NCBI GenBank assembly: GCA_943737045.1
Contig: CALSFV010000001.1
Coordinates: 2,446,001-2,510,000 of the forward strand
DNA from: Parapristionchus giblindavisi
Taxonomy: Eukaryota; Nematoda; Chromadorea; Rhabditida; Diplogasteridae
DNA length: 64,000 nucleotides
Reading direction: 5' to 3'
The position numbers and the translations under genes are program-made. Below the pieces are notes generated by a model. That model saw only the letters and a list, made by a program, of their open reading frames with translations. It ran no database searches and was not told the origin of the DNA. Of this stretch, positions 1 to 11,898 are shown one piece after another; positions within the stretch are counted from its first letter, which is position 1, and each line of letters opens with the position of its first letter.

Positions 1-127
1 TCACTGCTAGACCAGTGATAAAATATTATTATTTAAATGTCTTTTGATTCTCTTGGGAGATTAACAAAAAGAGAAATGAACGTAATAAAATCTATTGAAT
101 ATCGTCATAGATATATTTAAAATTTAG

Positions 128-2684
128 ATATACATAATAAAGACGACATTAAATCATATCAAACGTCATACAAGCGATCAATGTCTACATATATTTCTTA
201 TGAGTATGACATTAGGTGATCTACTACTAACAGGTATAAATCAATATCAATCGATATTCATGAATACCGTAATCCATTCAGGTTTCTGCTATCCGGTCGA
301 GTTCATTCCCAAGGTTTTCCTCCCTGAAGAACAGCATTTGTGGACGGCAGTCAACTTGTAAGATGATTACTGGAATAGAATAAATAAAATACGAAAATAG
401 ATTGCAAAAGGGGGGTTATAGTGTCTATTCCAATTTAACAGTTTGGCTATAAGAAAATTCGGTAGGTAAAGTCTCTTCTTCTAAAGGCCAATTTGACCAT
501 TTTTTTGGGAAAGAATCTTTTTTATACTAATTCGACAATTCTGAGTCTGGCTGATTTTAGAAAAGTTATCACTTAAATACCAAACATCGTTAAGAAAAGA
601 GAAAAAACAAAACCAAAGACGAATTTTTGAACCGATGAAAATATAAATTGATCTTTTTTTTTGTATAAAAACTGATTTTCACAGTTTCAAAATCAGTTTC
701 TTTATTTGTTAAATAGCTTTCTCTGTTTTTTTGCATCGTCAAACACTTTTATCATATATTTTTATCTGTTCAAAAATTCGTTATTTGTTTTTGGTTTTTC
801 TCTCTTTTTTAAACGATGTTTGATAGGTGATCTCTCATAAATATTTTCATATCAATCCTGATATAGTATCTAATGATTCAACTTATAGACTAATGCAAGT
901 ATTAACATGGATTGCTCTTCTATCATCTTCTCTTTCTCTCGTTCTACTTAATGTTGATAAACTTCTCTACTTCAAATATCCTCTGAGGTGAGCATTTGAG
1001 AGATGTAGTGTGAGTAGATAGCACACAACCAAATATAATGCGATCAAAGATCAAAGATTAAAGATCGAAGATCAATAACTCTTTTAGATATTCAACATAT
1101 ATAACTAGATCTCGAGCACTAGTAATTGTATGTGTTCTTTGGATTGGATGTTCGATATTTGTTGGACTTTGTAAGTTATTTCATCTACTCTATATTAAAT
1201 ATTTATCAATATGTTATTACAACCTCCGGTTTTTTACTGGAGGCGTCGTGCACATTCTGTGGGAAGACGGTGTAGGCCACGGGTTTGACCTCTGTACAGT
1301 GTACGCCGCGGGAATAGGAAGGGATAACGGCGCATAAAAGGATAATAAAATGTTTTTCGTAAAATTTTTGCCGAACGTAATTTTACGACTTTTCTCAAAA
1401 AAAAGATAAAATTATGTAATTTCAAATAAAAATGTAATAACAAAAAACAAAAAAAATAAATGCAGTAAACTCGAAGAAAAATATAAATCGTACATTGTAT
1501 TCCCAAAGATTGATTTTACCGTGAAATTAATTTCAGCAATTTTCCAGTTTTTAGCTATTTTCTCTCCGTTATTTTTCACTTTTCGTAAAGTCGTAAAATT
1601 CCTAAAATGTACACCCCTGGCGCAAACAATGTTGAGAAAACCAAGCACGCCGAAGAGGTACAACAAAACCCATGGTGTACAGCATTTCCTACGCCATTTT
1701 AACCGTATAGATGCCAAAGCAGCGGCCTTCCCATACCATGGCGCACGTTGTTTTCTACGCCGTGAGAAAAAATATGGATATATAAAATGATTATTATTTA
1801 CAGGTTGGTTGAGTGGATGTTTCATCTGTAGCGAATCAAATTGTGATCAAATAGCAATGTTTCCGAATTATGCACAATTATATTTATTATTCACGGTTGG
1901 TATCATAATCCATGACTAATTCGTCATCTCATTAACATATTTAAGTTATTCGTTTGTATCGCTCCTACAGTATCATCATTAATAGTTGCATGTTATGTCA
2001 TGAGAGTTGTTGGAAGACATCGGAAACAACTTGCTGAAGGTAATCAATAATCAATCAATACTCTTAACTTATTGATTGATTCAGAGCAATCTCTTTGTCG
2101 TAGTTCTCAAGCATCTACCGTATCCCATATGATCACTTCTCGTCTTAAGACCTTCTACTTTATATTTATGTCTTCAGTTCTCACGGTATCTTTATATTCA
2201 TATTCTAATATCTAATCGATATTCTTGAGGCGATGACTCTTTTGCCTCTTCGAATAAGGAATGTTCATATGCTTGTTAGTCAAATATTAGAAGGAGAATC
2301 GGTAAGAACGAAATAGTGTTAATATCGTATCCAAAAGAATTTATCGATCTTTTCATTGCCTTCTCATTTTATGTATGTATGATGGGATAAAGAATAATAG
2401 AATACAGAATAAGAAATAATAATTATTCATTTAAGAAAGATAAGCAAGATCGTGATTGTTTGATCATATTCATGCATTGGTTCTTCATGTATCTTTTACA
2501 ATGTAATGCTGTAAGTTACAATCAATCGATATTCTTCCATAATACAGTACTCTTTTAGTTCTTCAATCCATTGATTACTGTAACTGTTCTCCCTCAATAT
2601 CGATTAAAATGGGATCGTCTGTGTTGGTGGAAAGAGAGAAGGAACGATAATGAACAGAGAACAACACGCGCTACTGATCTTTGA
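128..2684 (+). CDS. Seven-transmembrane G-protein-coupled receptor, 5' end missing
   Basis: Ten exons join in phase: 128-233, 282-357, 889-987, 1088-1170, 1804-1899, 1971-2039, 2085-2185, 2230-2301, 2436-2510 and 2559-2684 (TGA). The product reads from intracellular loop 1 and TM2 (LHIFLMSMTLGDLLLTGF) to a basic tail. TM3 ends in NVDKLLYFKYPLR, in the DRY-box position. TM4 is LVIVCVLWIGCSIFVGL, TM5 includes YLLFTVVSSLIVACYVM, TM6 follows RLKTFYFIF, and TM7 ends in FFNPLITVTVLPQYR, an NP-type motif with helix 8 behind it. This is a rhodopsin-fold receptor at the plasma membrane, presumably chemosensory or neuromodulatory, but I cannot name ligand or subfamily. TM1 and the start codon must lie upstream. 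Two long introns (358-888 and 1171-1803) carry inverted-repeat insertions. The first exon edge is the least certain. Confidence 0.8.
581..822. mobile_element. Foldback (inverted-repeat) element in receptor intron
   Basis: The ends are inverted copies of each other. CAAACATCGTT..AAAAGAGA..ACAAAACCAAA..ACGAATTTTTGAAC on the left returns as its reverse complement at about 760-822, so the arms are roughly 60 bp with small indels. It lies wholly in a receptor intron and has no coding capacity, as expected of a MITE or foldback element. No clear target duplication is visible. Confidence 0.6.
1221..1790. mobile_element. Possible non-autonomous element in receptor intron
   Basis: This block is much richer in GC than the flanking intron and splits TM4 from the TM5 exon. 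A motif near its left end (CGTGCAC..TGTGGGAAG, about 1247-1265) returns diverged and inverted near the right end (CTTCCCATACCATGGCGCACG, about 1727-1747). Overlapping open frames occur on both strands but resemble nothing known. The long intron and the base composition suggest an insertion; boundaries are uncertain. Confidence 0.35.
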
Positions 2685-3513
2685 TCTTTGATTTTTAATC
2701 TTTAATCTTTCGATATTTAAATTCTAAACTGGTTTTTTGATTCCCTTTCGAGCCATATCTCTGATATAACTAAATTATTAACCAAAGTGTAAATGTTTAT
2801 CATGTTTTCATTGAATTCTTCTTCATATTTCCTTGTATCTCATCCCTTTTCATTCATTCCATTATTTGTTTAAATATTAATATAAAGAGGTTGATCTTTG
2901 AATCTCTCACGTTTCTCGTATATTGAAAGGGTGAGTAAGTTTTGACGTATTTCGATGATCAATGAACCGTGATTTGTTTCCTTAAGCACGACGAATTATT
3001 ATAGAAATTTCACATCATTTTCAAATTAGCTATCAATTTCGTCTAAATTTAGATTCTTTCGGAAATCGCAAAATTGTGATAAGAAAAAGAGAAATTAAAC
3101 AAATTCTGAAGGAGATTATACAACAATAGTACATATTACAATAGAAAATTATATGATAATTTATTTATTTATTAAATAAATAAATTATCATATAATTATA
3201 ATATAATAATAAATCATTCGTTCCAAAGCCTTAATTCTGCCATTCTATGAAGTTCATTAGAAAACCTGTTTAATAGAGGATGAAAGACAATGGAAAAAGA
3301 GACAAGGACAATATAATGGAGAGAATAGAGAGTGAGAGTTTAGAAGAGAACAACGAATACCGATCCTTATTCATTTTTATTCTTTTATTCTCCCCACTTT
3401 GTGGCAATCTCCTTATCCGAATGTTTTCATGATTACCATTATCGATTAGATTTATCAGACCTGAAATAAGTCATAAAAGTGTCAAATTATTGATTTTTTA
3501 CTGATAATTCAGG
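2685..3513. other. Intergenic, no gene seen
   Basis: No exon or RNA gene is recognised here. It begins with tandem GATCTTTGATCTTTGAT words just after the receptor stop codon and contains the perfect palindrome listed separately. A possible trans-splice acceptor (TAATTCAG) abuts the next start codon. Confidence 0.5.
3147..3197. repeat. Perfect 24-bp inverted repeat with 3-nt loop
   Basis: Left arm 3147-3170 and right arm 3174-3197 are exact reverse complements separated by ATT. The arms are entirely A/T except for one G or C (TATGATAATTTATTTATTT). The structure could form a cruciform or a long RNA hairpin between two genes. Confidence 0.8.
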
Positions 3514-5136
3514 ATGAGATCAATGTTGGTGATACTTGTGACGTGGACGGTCGGATCATATGGAAGTGAAGAACAAATATTAGGATCTGTTCATTCTCTA
3601 GTACGTTTTAACTCATACTAACAATAAGATTTCCTCAAAATTCATATTATTTATAAAATTTCCAACTGTATTTTTCAAAATATTTTTTACAATTTTTTAA
3701 AATTATTTTAATTTATCGTATGCTCACGCATGAACGAGACAGTCAAAATATTGAATTTCAGTCTCAATCAGTGTTCATTGAATCAAATGAAATCAGTGAA
3801 TTCTCATCTGCTCCTCTTCGTCTTCTTGGAAAACCAATATTCTCACTCGGAATGCAAAATATTCATCCTCTTGTATCATTTTATTGATTATTGATTGATT
3901 TATCAAATCGTAACCGATCAATAATTACAGAATTCAAACTTTACCGTGAAAGGGGAAGGAATTCGAAGAGCTGTAAGTTATTCAATCAATCAATAATTGA
4001 AATCGTCTTCATCTTCTAGCCTGAAGTACTTCACGGTAATATTCCTTATGTATTCCCTCCACCAGCTCGTCTTCCACTTCCTGGATGTTTCTATAATCCT
4101 TCTGGTTAATATTTAATCTTTATTTCCTTTTTTTTATTTGTCATCACCAACATTCAATAATCTATTCCCAGGATACGTTTGTTGTAATCGTGAATTGTAT
4201 CACTTCATCGAAGACACCTTCAGGTTTATTTCTTTCAGTTTTTTAATATTTTTTTTAATTTGATGATTAATCAAGAAAGGTTTTCATGATATAACAAATT
4301 CAATTAACCTTTTAAAGATATGTAATTATTGTTCAGAGAGATTCTAGCTCGTCCCAATTTCAATCCATGCAATATCCAATCTTCTGTCAACCATTTACAT
4401 TTGGAAGCTGAAAAGAGGTTGTTTATTTTTCTAGATTCTATTTTTTTCCATTTGGAAAGATTATATGTTTAGAGTAGCTTATTTTTATATGAAGTTATTC
4501 ATACTACATAATGTTTCTGTGAGAGGAGAAAATGATTAGATAAGAAGATAAACAATATGAGTCATCTATAGATGATCTATGATATTGTGAAACTAAAACT
4601 AACATTTACAAGAGAGACAAAATTAAAAGATTATAAGTGTTGCTTAGCAACATCAACTTTGTCAAATAGGAGAAAGTAACCTGAGTACATACATTAAAAA
4701 TGAAAGAATTAAATACCTTCTGAAATGTGAGAAAGTTGAAGTTGCTAACATGAAGCGTTGTATCTGACAATGTCTGTAGCCATCTGAAGAATCGATTGTT
4801 TTTAGAAATGCATGAGTGCATTAGTATAATATAAGATACATATCCAATTTATATTTAAAATATAAATATCGTTAAGATTCAACACATCAATGGAAGCATT
4901 TGTCGGACTCGATGATTTTGCACAGAAAGTCCGTTTCCGTGGAACATTGGCTTGTAAATTGGAAGTGGAGGGAAAGTATGCCATTTAATTAAATATTACA
5001 AATGATTATTTATTAAATTCTTAGATTCATAATGATGTATTCGAGTCCAGTATGGCCAGATAATGTGAGGAGAAAGAGAGATACAAGTGATTCTGATCCA
5101 TCTTCACTCGATAATGAACATTCTGCTTTTTTCTAA
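3514..5136 (+). CDS. Secreted ground-like domain (hedgehog-related) protein
   Basis: Eight exons join in phase: 3514-3600, 3762-3872, 3931-3972, 4020-4104, 4172-4223, 4337-4417, 4877-4975 and 5025-5136, giving about 222 residues. The N-terminus MRSMLVILVTWTVGSYG is a signal peptide. From about residue 108 a domain runs through PGCFYNPSGYVCCNREL, a spaced NPCNIQ, then GLDDFAQKVRFRGTLACKLE and a hydrophobic strand. A CC pair, a later lone Cys, a DFA motif and a C-terminal Cys-Lys strand match nematode ground-like proteins as I recall them. These are secreted and many are made in hypodermis or glia. A basic RRKR near the C-terminus could be a proprotein convertase site. The ATG follows an acceptor-like TTCAG directly, suggesting spliced-leader addition. 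The gene is well supported; the family name is moderately sure. Confidence 0.65.
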
Positions 5137-5844
5137 CTTATTAATGTTAAGTCCATGATTTATTCATTAAGTACACTTTGGGTACACTCGCACTATTTAA
5201 TTATATTGATTAATATCACCTAATATCATTATTGTCATGATAAACATTTCTTGATAAGATCAAAAGATCGAATGATCAACTACGATTACAATGAATTTGA
5301 GAACTTGTTTAATATATCGTGGCGGCCGAACCACCACATTATTAGCTGATCTATATATTTTAAATATTAACATTTAAAATGCATGCAAACCTATGCATGT
5401 ACATCTGTTAATATTATTAATTTAATCGTACATATGATCCGAAAATGGTATTGGACAGATAAGAAATGTACTTTTATCAATGGAAAAAGAGTCTCAGTAT
5501 GGTCATAAAACTATCCTCATGAGTTTGAATATATTACTCATAGATCTGACTCAACAATGAATGAGTAAACATAGCCATACCTTCTATCTCTACCTCTAGA
5601 ATCTCTCCCTCTCCCTTTCTCCCTCTCCCTCTCCCTCCCCCTCCTACCTATACTTCTCAGTCTCATCTTACACCCCTTCAATCCATAGATAGATACTATC
5701 GTCTCTGATAAGAAGGCTTCGTCCTTTTTATTCCTTCTTCAATTCTATATAATCCTCTTACTCCATCAATTCTTATCATCTATTATTTCAGTCTTCTTTT
5801 GATTCTTTTCCATTCTATTTCATTCATTCTATTATAGATTCACT
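5137..5844. other. Intergenic, repeat copy and pyrimidine tract
   Basis: No gene is seen. About 5311-5432 holds one copy of a dispersed repeat (GGCGGCCGAA...GCATGCAAACC...TGTACATCTGTTAATA). About 5595-5650 is an almost pure pyrimidine tract built on CTCCCT, upstream of the UPF0057 gene. Confidence 0.5.
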
Positions 5845-6610
5845 ATGGCTTTGACTTGTTCTGATATCCCCAAATGTTGTTGCAGTTTCATTATCCCTGT
5901 AAGTATATCTTATTCATTTCAAAAGTCATAAGATATGTATACACTTCCTATCACATGAATCTCTTCTTATATTAGATATACTCACATGAAACCTCTTATC
6001 CACATCAAGTTTATAAATAAACAATCTTATATTTTGGGAATATTGACCTTTGATACTAATAAACGAGACTTAGGCCATTTCAATTTCAATTTGCAAATAG
6101 CCCAGATAATAAGCAGCATTTATGTTTTATATATTATATTTATTTAATTGTTTCGATTTGCATCTTACCAATAATATATTAATTCAACTTCTACATGTAT
6201 TCTAAAATAATAGTGACTAACTGAAACCGAAAGCGGAATTGAAACCTATTTCACAATCTAAAAGAGTTAATTCATTGTTTGTTAGCTTTATCTTTCCTTC
6301 TTCTCATGAGTTCTAAAACTAACAACAAAGAATCTCTTCAAATGTCAATTGAGTCATTCTCATCATATTGAAACCATTAATGGGAATAATTTAACCATGG
6401 CTAAAGAATAAAGATAAGTGAGAGTTATCAATCGATATCCATATCAAACTATTTAAAATCAATAAACAATGAATATTACAATAATTACAGCCTATCGGAG
6501 TGTGGATGGAGAAAGGATGTGGAGCTGATCTAGTAATCAATATTGTATTGACACTTCTTGGATATTTTCCTGGACTTATTCATGCTTGTTTCATTATTGC
6601 ATGGTATTGA
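5845..6610 (+). CDS. PMP3/UPF0057 small membrane protein
   Basis: Two exons, 5845-5898 and 6491-6610 (TGA), are joined by a GTAAGT...TTACAG intron and give 57 residues. The order is a short Cys-rich start (MALTCSDIPKCCCSFIIPP), then IGVWMEKGCGADLVINIVLT, then LLGYFPGLIHACFIIAWY. That is the two-helix plan of the UPF0057/Pmp3 family: a first hydrophobic helix, a conserved GC..D.INI loop and a GxxPGxIHA second helix. Yeast Pmp3 and plant RCI2 relatives sit in the plasma membrane and influence membrane potential and salt or cold tolerance. The start is the only in-frame ATG. Length is typical of the family. Confidence 0.85.
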
Positions 6611-7800
6611 TCTACCCAATCAATGAATAATCAAAATATATGATCTTCAATTTCTTCTTTATTCTCCTTTAATTATGTAAATATTGATGAGATGCTGAAA
6701 GCATTAAACAAATAAATGCAATTTCTTCTTCGTCTATTGTAATTCTACTTTACTACATCAAACACAAATGAAAACTAGTTAATCCATATCGATTTCAAGT
6801 ATTCAATATTTATTGTCTACATATTGATTGATTTGATTGGATTTGATCATCCTTCGTAGAGGTTCACTGTCTAGAACCTAATGGCCGAAACAGCGAATCT
6901 CGCCTCTACTAATAACTACTTTAGATTCATTATTCTCTAATTGTATGAGTACATTTGCATGTTTAACTATTACTTATTTCGCTTATAATTTGTGTCTGTC
7001 TCAGATACGAGCGGTTCTTCTCTAGATCTTACTTCTTTTCTGTACTCTTTCTGGATTGTTTATTACTCACTATTCGAAAAGATCAAACTTTTGATACTGA
7101 AGAACATCGCCAATAGCTGACCATAAGAAGAATTACTAAAGAAGGAAAGGTTTTGGCTTTCAAATTCATTGGCAACACTGCTTAGCTAATTTTGATAAAG
7201 AAAAAATAATCTTTTGTTAATTTCTATCAAATGCAACTTGAAATCAGCATCATGAAAACATATCATCATGTGCCGATATTGTATAATGGGATTGCTTTTC
7301 AATAAATGAGATCGGGAAGAGTCGTTAAATCGCTTAAACATGTGTGATACCAAGATTGTTCATGAATGTATACTTATTATTCATTGTATATCATACTTTA
7401 TTATCATTTCCTTCTCTTATCAATTGTCTCTTAATTCTCTAATCATTCTTATCACTATTTCCTTCTATACTCATAATCTTAATCATGGATTGACTCATCT
7501 TCTTCCTCATTCATATCATTGATTCTTTATCAGAGTGAGAAAAGTATACAAGATTCAATAGATCTAATATCATATCATTTAATGTCCTTCTTCTATCTAT
7601 TCTTGTTGATGATTCATCATAAAACGAACTGCTGATTCTTCTCCCACATGAACATAATCATGCTTACGTCGACGATATCTAATGATTAATTGATTGTCAC
7701 TTTGTGATCAAGATATCAATACTTAAATTTGTGAAACTTCAAATAATTTCAAAACAAAAGAAAGCCGAATAAATTAGTGTTAATTTGTGTTTCATATAGA
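6611..7800. other. Intergenic, no gene seen
   Basis: AT-rich sequence with no exon pattern I can support. A GGCCGAAACA word at about 6881 resembles the start of the dispersed repeat seen at 5311 and 9770, without the rest of it. The small open frame at 7340-7522 shows no family resemblance. Confidence 0.4.
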
Positions 7801-9254
7801 TTAGATATGAATCAATAACTGATTACCGTACCCAACATAAGCAGGCATATCAGCTTTCTCGCTAGGACTCATGGTCTCTCCCAACATTCCACTTGTAAGA
7901 CCAGTCATTATGTGTTGAACTCCACAATCAGATGGACAATAAGAGGCAGGCATACCTCAAATAATCAATAATTAATATAATAAATCAATAAAATGAATAC
8001 CAGGTTCTCCAGGTGGTCCAGCAATTCCTTCTTGTCCAGGTTCACCATCTCCTCCTTGGATTCCTGGTTGACCAGCTTTTCCAATCTTTCCAGGAAGACC
8101 AGCACCATATGATGGTCTACCTCTGGGTCCAGGTCTTCCTTTGGGTCCAGCTGCACCATGTGGTCCTTTCGGTCCCTTTACTCCAACACCAGCAATAATA
8201 GTATCACCAATGGGACCATCAGGACCGGATTCTCCTCTCGGTCCTTTTCTACCAGGTCCACCCAATAGTCCACGACCTCCATCAGTTCCATAGAAACCAT
8301 CAGGTCCTTGATGACCGGGATGACCAGGATATCCGAAACGACCACGTTCTCCTTGAGGTCCACTGAATAATCAATATTATTGATTGATAGAATAAATTGA
8401 TTGACTGACCGAGGACCAGGAGGTCCAGCAGGACACACTACACAGGGTAGTTCAGGTTCACTTTCTAATTGGACATCATATCCATCTTCTCCAGCGTTTC
8501 CTGGTCCACCGACCTATAATGAGAAATTGTTTTATCCATATTTTATACGTATTTTCAGGAAAAGTTAGTAGCATTGAACAGATTGTCATTTTAAAGAAAA
8601 AAAACCGAATAGTTTTCCAAAAACTGCACTCACAATATTTTTAATTTAGTGCTAGAATGTAACAAGGAAAAAGAATAATAATATATAATTTTGACTTACA
8701 TCTCCGGGTTTTCCATCAATACCAGGTCCTCCTGGAGGTCCAGGAGGTCCCATTGGACATGCTAGTTGTACACAACCTCAATATTATGTTTCATTATAAA
8801 GTTATTGATTGAATATTGATTGTACTTATTGATTGATTGTTTACCATGACAGAATCCAGTATTATCAGTGTATTGTCTCTTGGAACGAGTACCAAAGACT
8901 CTAGTAGCTAAAGGAATAGAAGAACCAGAAGAAGAGATTGACATCAACTCTGCCCACATTGCATTTGTTCGTTCCTTGTAATGATTATTCAATTAATACT
9001 TTTTAAATATATACAATCATTGAAATCGATATATTTTCATGCCCATGCTAGATCATGAACTAAATTGTTCTTCTAATAAAGATAAATGATAATTTTACCT
9101 TAAATTGTTCAACTCTAATATCAGCTCCAAATCTTTCAGAAGTAGTTCTCATATAAAGAGAAGGAACAGATATAGCGAGAAGAGATAATGAGAGAATTGA
9201 AAGGGAACATGATACTATTGCTATGTAGTGATAGAATGATGAGGATGATGACAT
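7801..9254 (-). CDS. Cuticle collagen (nematode cuticle collagen N-terminal type)
   Basis: Minus-strand exons are 9099-9254, 8845-8974, 8700-8761, about 8410-8514, about 7995-8363 and about 7801-7956. The N-terminus carries a membrane anchor ([20 protein letters not shown]) followed by the cuticle collagen N-domain ([13 protein letters not shown]). A basic RSKR site is the expected convertase cleavage point. Short Gly-X-Y blocks are interrupted by cysteine-bearing spacers ([25 protein letters not shown]). A long Gly-X-Y block then leads to a C-terminal [12 protein letters not shown] domain. An acidic spacer (QLESEPELP) splits the triple-helical region. The product is a secreted exoskeleton collagen crosslinked through cysteines and tyrosines. 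The ATG is preceded by TTTCAGG, a likely trans-splice site. It differs in N-domain and C-tail from the four collagens at 21034-31477. Confidence 0.9.
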
Positions 9255-10644
9255 CCTGAAACGATACGGTAGATCAGAGATGGTACGGTAAATCAGATGG
9301 GGTTCGGTATGGTATGAAATGAAAGTGAAAGTGGGAAGTTGGAACAGATAATGAAAGTGAATTGAATCGAGAATGAAATTGAATGGATAATGATGGTTGA
9401 AATGAATGGGAAGAAATACCTCTACTTCTTGAATTGATCTACCTCTCCCTCTCCCTTTCAGTCCCTCCCTCATTCCTTTAAGGATGAAAACTGGTGGTAG
9501 CGGGTTCTCTCGTTATCTACTCTCGGAACTCACAAAGAAACAGAGGAGAATTAGAAGATTTGGGTCAAATGTTCCAATCGATTCATATTAATGAGACTAT
9601 TAGTAACAGTAACCAATCATCTTTAATTAATCAATTCATATTTATTAACCTCAACATAATGTCCTCTGAAAAGATTCTCTGATAGGTACATATCTATGAC
9701 AAGATTTCATTCTCTTTGTGCACTTTTTTTTATTTGATTCTTTCACAATGTAATTATTGATTTTTAAACGATGGAATGTTGCTAGACGTAGCGGCCGAAA
9801 CACCATAGGGAACATTATTAAATAACTAACTTATTTTTTTTTTAAATTTCATTTAAATTGCATGCTTACTTATTCGTGTACATCTGTTAATACTATCAAT
9901 TTAAATGATCTCTTCCAAAATCGGGGATCCACTATAAGTCTCAACTTTTGGTACAAATTAAATTTATTTTATTGAGAATGATAACTGGATTTATTAACCA
10001 CACATTATATCTATCGGTAACTGTATCAAAACATAAGAAATAATAGAATAAACCTCATTGTAGAATTGAAAGAGTGGATCAATTCATGCAAATTCAATAC
10101 AGAGAAAGAATGGATGCACTTTTTTAAAACAATAATGATCGTTTACTAAATAAAGAAACAATAGACGATTAATGGACCTGAACTACCTTGGAATGTCTGG
10201 AGACGTACTTCCAACTGTCAAGTAGGCCTAATGGACGCCATTTTTCGTGAATTTCATGCACTGTTTTGTTGAATGTAGAAAACAGAAGAAGAAGTTGCAA
10301 GCGAATCCCCCTACACTTCACTTACTCTTCTGTACAAAGTACAGATAAGATAAATGAATTTAAACATTTACTATTTGATATCATAAACATTGTACGATAA
10401 TATAATATATGATGAATTTATAATGAATGAATAAACTTTATAAGAATACATGTAGTGAAGGAGAGAAGTTTATTGAATGAATAGGATGAATTAAACAATT
10501 TCTTTTATCATATCCTCTCCTTCTTTTTCTTATTTTATATTTATTATTTCCTATTTTATCTTATATTCTCAATGCATGCAATACAATGTTTATTCTATCA
10601 AAGCCCATCACAATTTATATTAGAGAATAGATGAAATTGTTTAT
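9255..10644. other. Intergenic, dispersed repeat copy
   Basis: No gene recognised. About 9770-9906 holds a second copy of the repeat at 5311: GCGGCCGAAACACC, then ATTTAAATTGCATGC, then TGTACATCTGTTAATA. The open frames overlapping the collagen 5' end on either strand do not look like proteins. Confidence 0.4.
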
Positions 10645-11273
10645 CTAATAGTTAGAGTATTCATGAAATATAATCAACCATTCATTTCCTTCCTTTCTGA
10701 AGATTTGTTGGTATGACCCTGCACATCAATATCATTACAATCAATCGATATACCATCTATCGTACCCTTTATCTCTTCTCCAGTTGAGATCACTTTAGTA
10801 CAGTACTTCGCTCTCATATTGATAAGATCTCCTACACCTTCAATACATTGATCTGTAACCTGAACAATACCGTAATCCAGTGATGACTAATCAATATATT
10901 ACTGTATTCTCGATAGGACCCTTTGAAGTGAAAGAAGCGAGATCTTTCTTAATAGCTGAAATAGAAAGATCAAAGATCAATTGATTCACAATCCATTGTT
11001 TATTCCTTAACCTTCTCTTCCATATGAAACACTTATTCCTTTATTTATAAGAACTCCATCATTTCCATACAATTGAGATAGTTCTTTTAATTTATTCTGC
11101 AAATATAATTCAATATTATTAATTATCTGAATAATAAACCTGATTGAATAGATCTTCATATTTGATTAAGACTGGCTTCAGAATCTCAACGGCTTCTGCA
11201 AATCATTTCATAATACAAATATATAACAGACAAAAGATCTACTCAGATCTAGTATAATGAATATTGTTTTCAT
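10645..11273 (-). CDS. SnoaL/DUF4440-like small protein, paralogue 1
   Basis: Six minus-strand exons (11243-11273, 11140-11195, 11012-11096, 10903-10955, 10766-10859, 10645-10718) join in phase to about 130 residues. An N-terminal helix is followed by QLYGNDGVLINKGISVSYGR, EAIKKDLASF, VTDQCIEG, and a final QQIFRKEGNEWLIIFHEYSN. The order helix, 'Y..dGv.i', 'GRe.I...l..f', then a last strand 'f.keg.eW.ii.ey' fits the NTF2-like cone fold of SnoaL/DUF4440 proteins; no enzymatic activity can be assigned. Exon lengths of 56, 53, 94 and 74 nt recur in the next gene downstream on the map, so the copies arose by duplication. The first exon (10 residues) is the weakest part. Confidence 0.75.
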
Positions 11274-11898
11274 TCTTAAAACCTGCAATCAGAAAAAGTA
11301 AGATATTACCAGATTCAAAGAATATTCTTCAAAACAAAATAAATTTCAAATTATCTAAAAGTGTCTTACTGTCGTTATTCATCTGGTACAAGATGTCAAA
11401 TGAAAGATTCATCAAATGACGATCATATAAATAGTTCTTCATTTCAATTGAGATATTCTCACTTATTCTCATATTTCTTATTCTCCATTGAAATCTCTTC
11501 ATTCTTCATCTCTCAATGAGAAAGAACAAGTAAACATTGAATACGAAGACGTCAATCATATCCTTTCTACTTTTTTGACGATCCCATTAAAATAAGAAAT
11601 TGGCTTTCAAATTTATTATCTCCATGTCTGAAATCAATGACAACGAGATGATTTAGAGAGCACGCGCGAAGAGAGATTAAGACATTAATTTTCGATTCAA
11701 TCATAATTAATTGAATCGAAAAATCTGGGAATTTCTGATTAACTCCAAAGTTCAGCAACAGATATTCATGTTTCTCATTTTTCTGATCTTTTACTTCTTT
11801 GATCTTTTCCTGTAATCTTCTCATTCTCTGTTTACATAAATGAACAAATAACAGTTTATCTAATTCTGAACTTTATAAGAGAATGACAACTTTATTGG
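11274..11898. other. Spacer between SnoaL-like paralogues
   Basis: No supported exon. A minus-strand open frame at 11567-11824 starts with a Lys/Glu-rich stretch but resembles no family and lacks splice context, so it is left unannotated. Confidence 0.4.

Noticed and set aside
1412..1825. 137-codon minus-strand frame
   Set aside because: Covers the receptor intron insertion and enters a receptor exon in antisense; no family resemblance, so not called as a transposase.
7340..7522. 60-codon hydrophobic plus-strand frame
   Set aside because: Composition follows local ATT/CTT-rich DNA; no homology or regulatory context.
11567..11824. 85-codon minus-strand frame between SnoaL-like paralogues
   Set aside because: No homology seen and no matching exon in the other two paralogue intervals.
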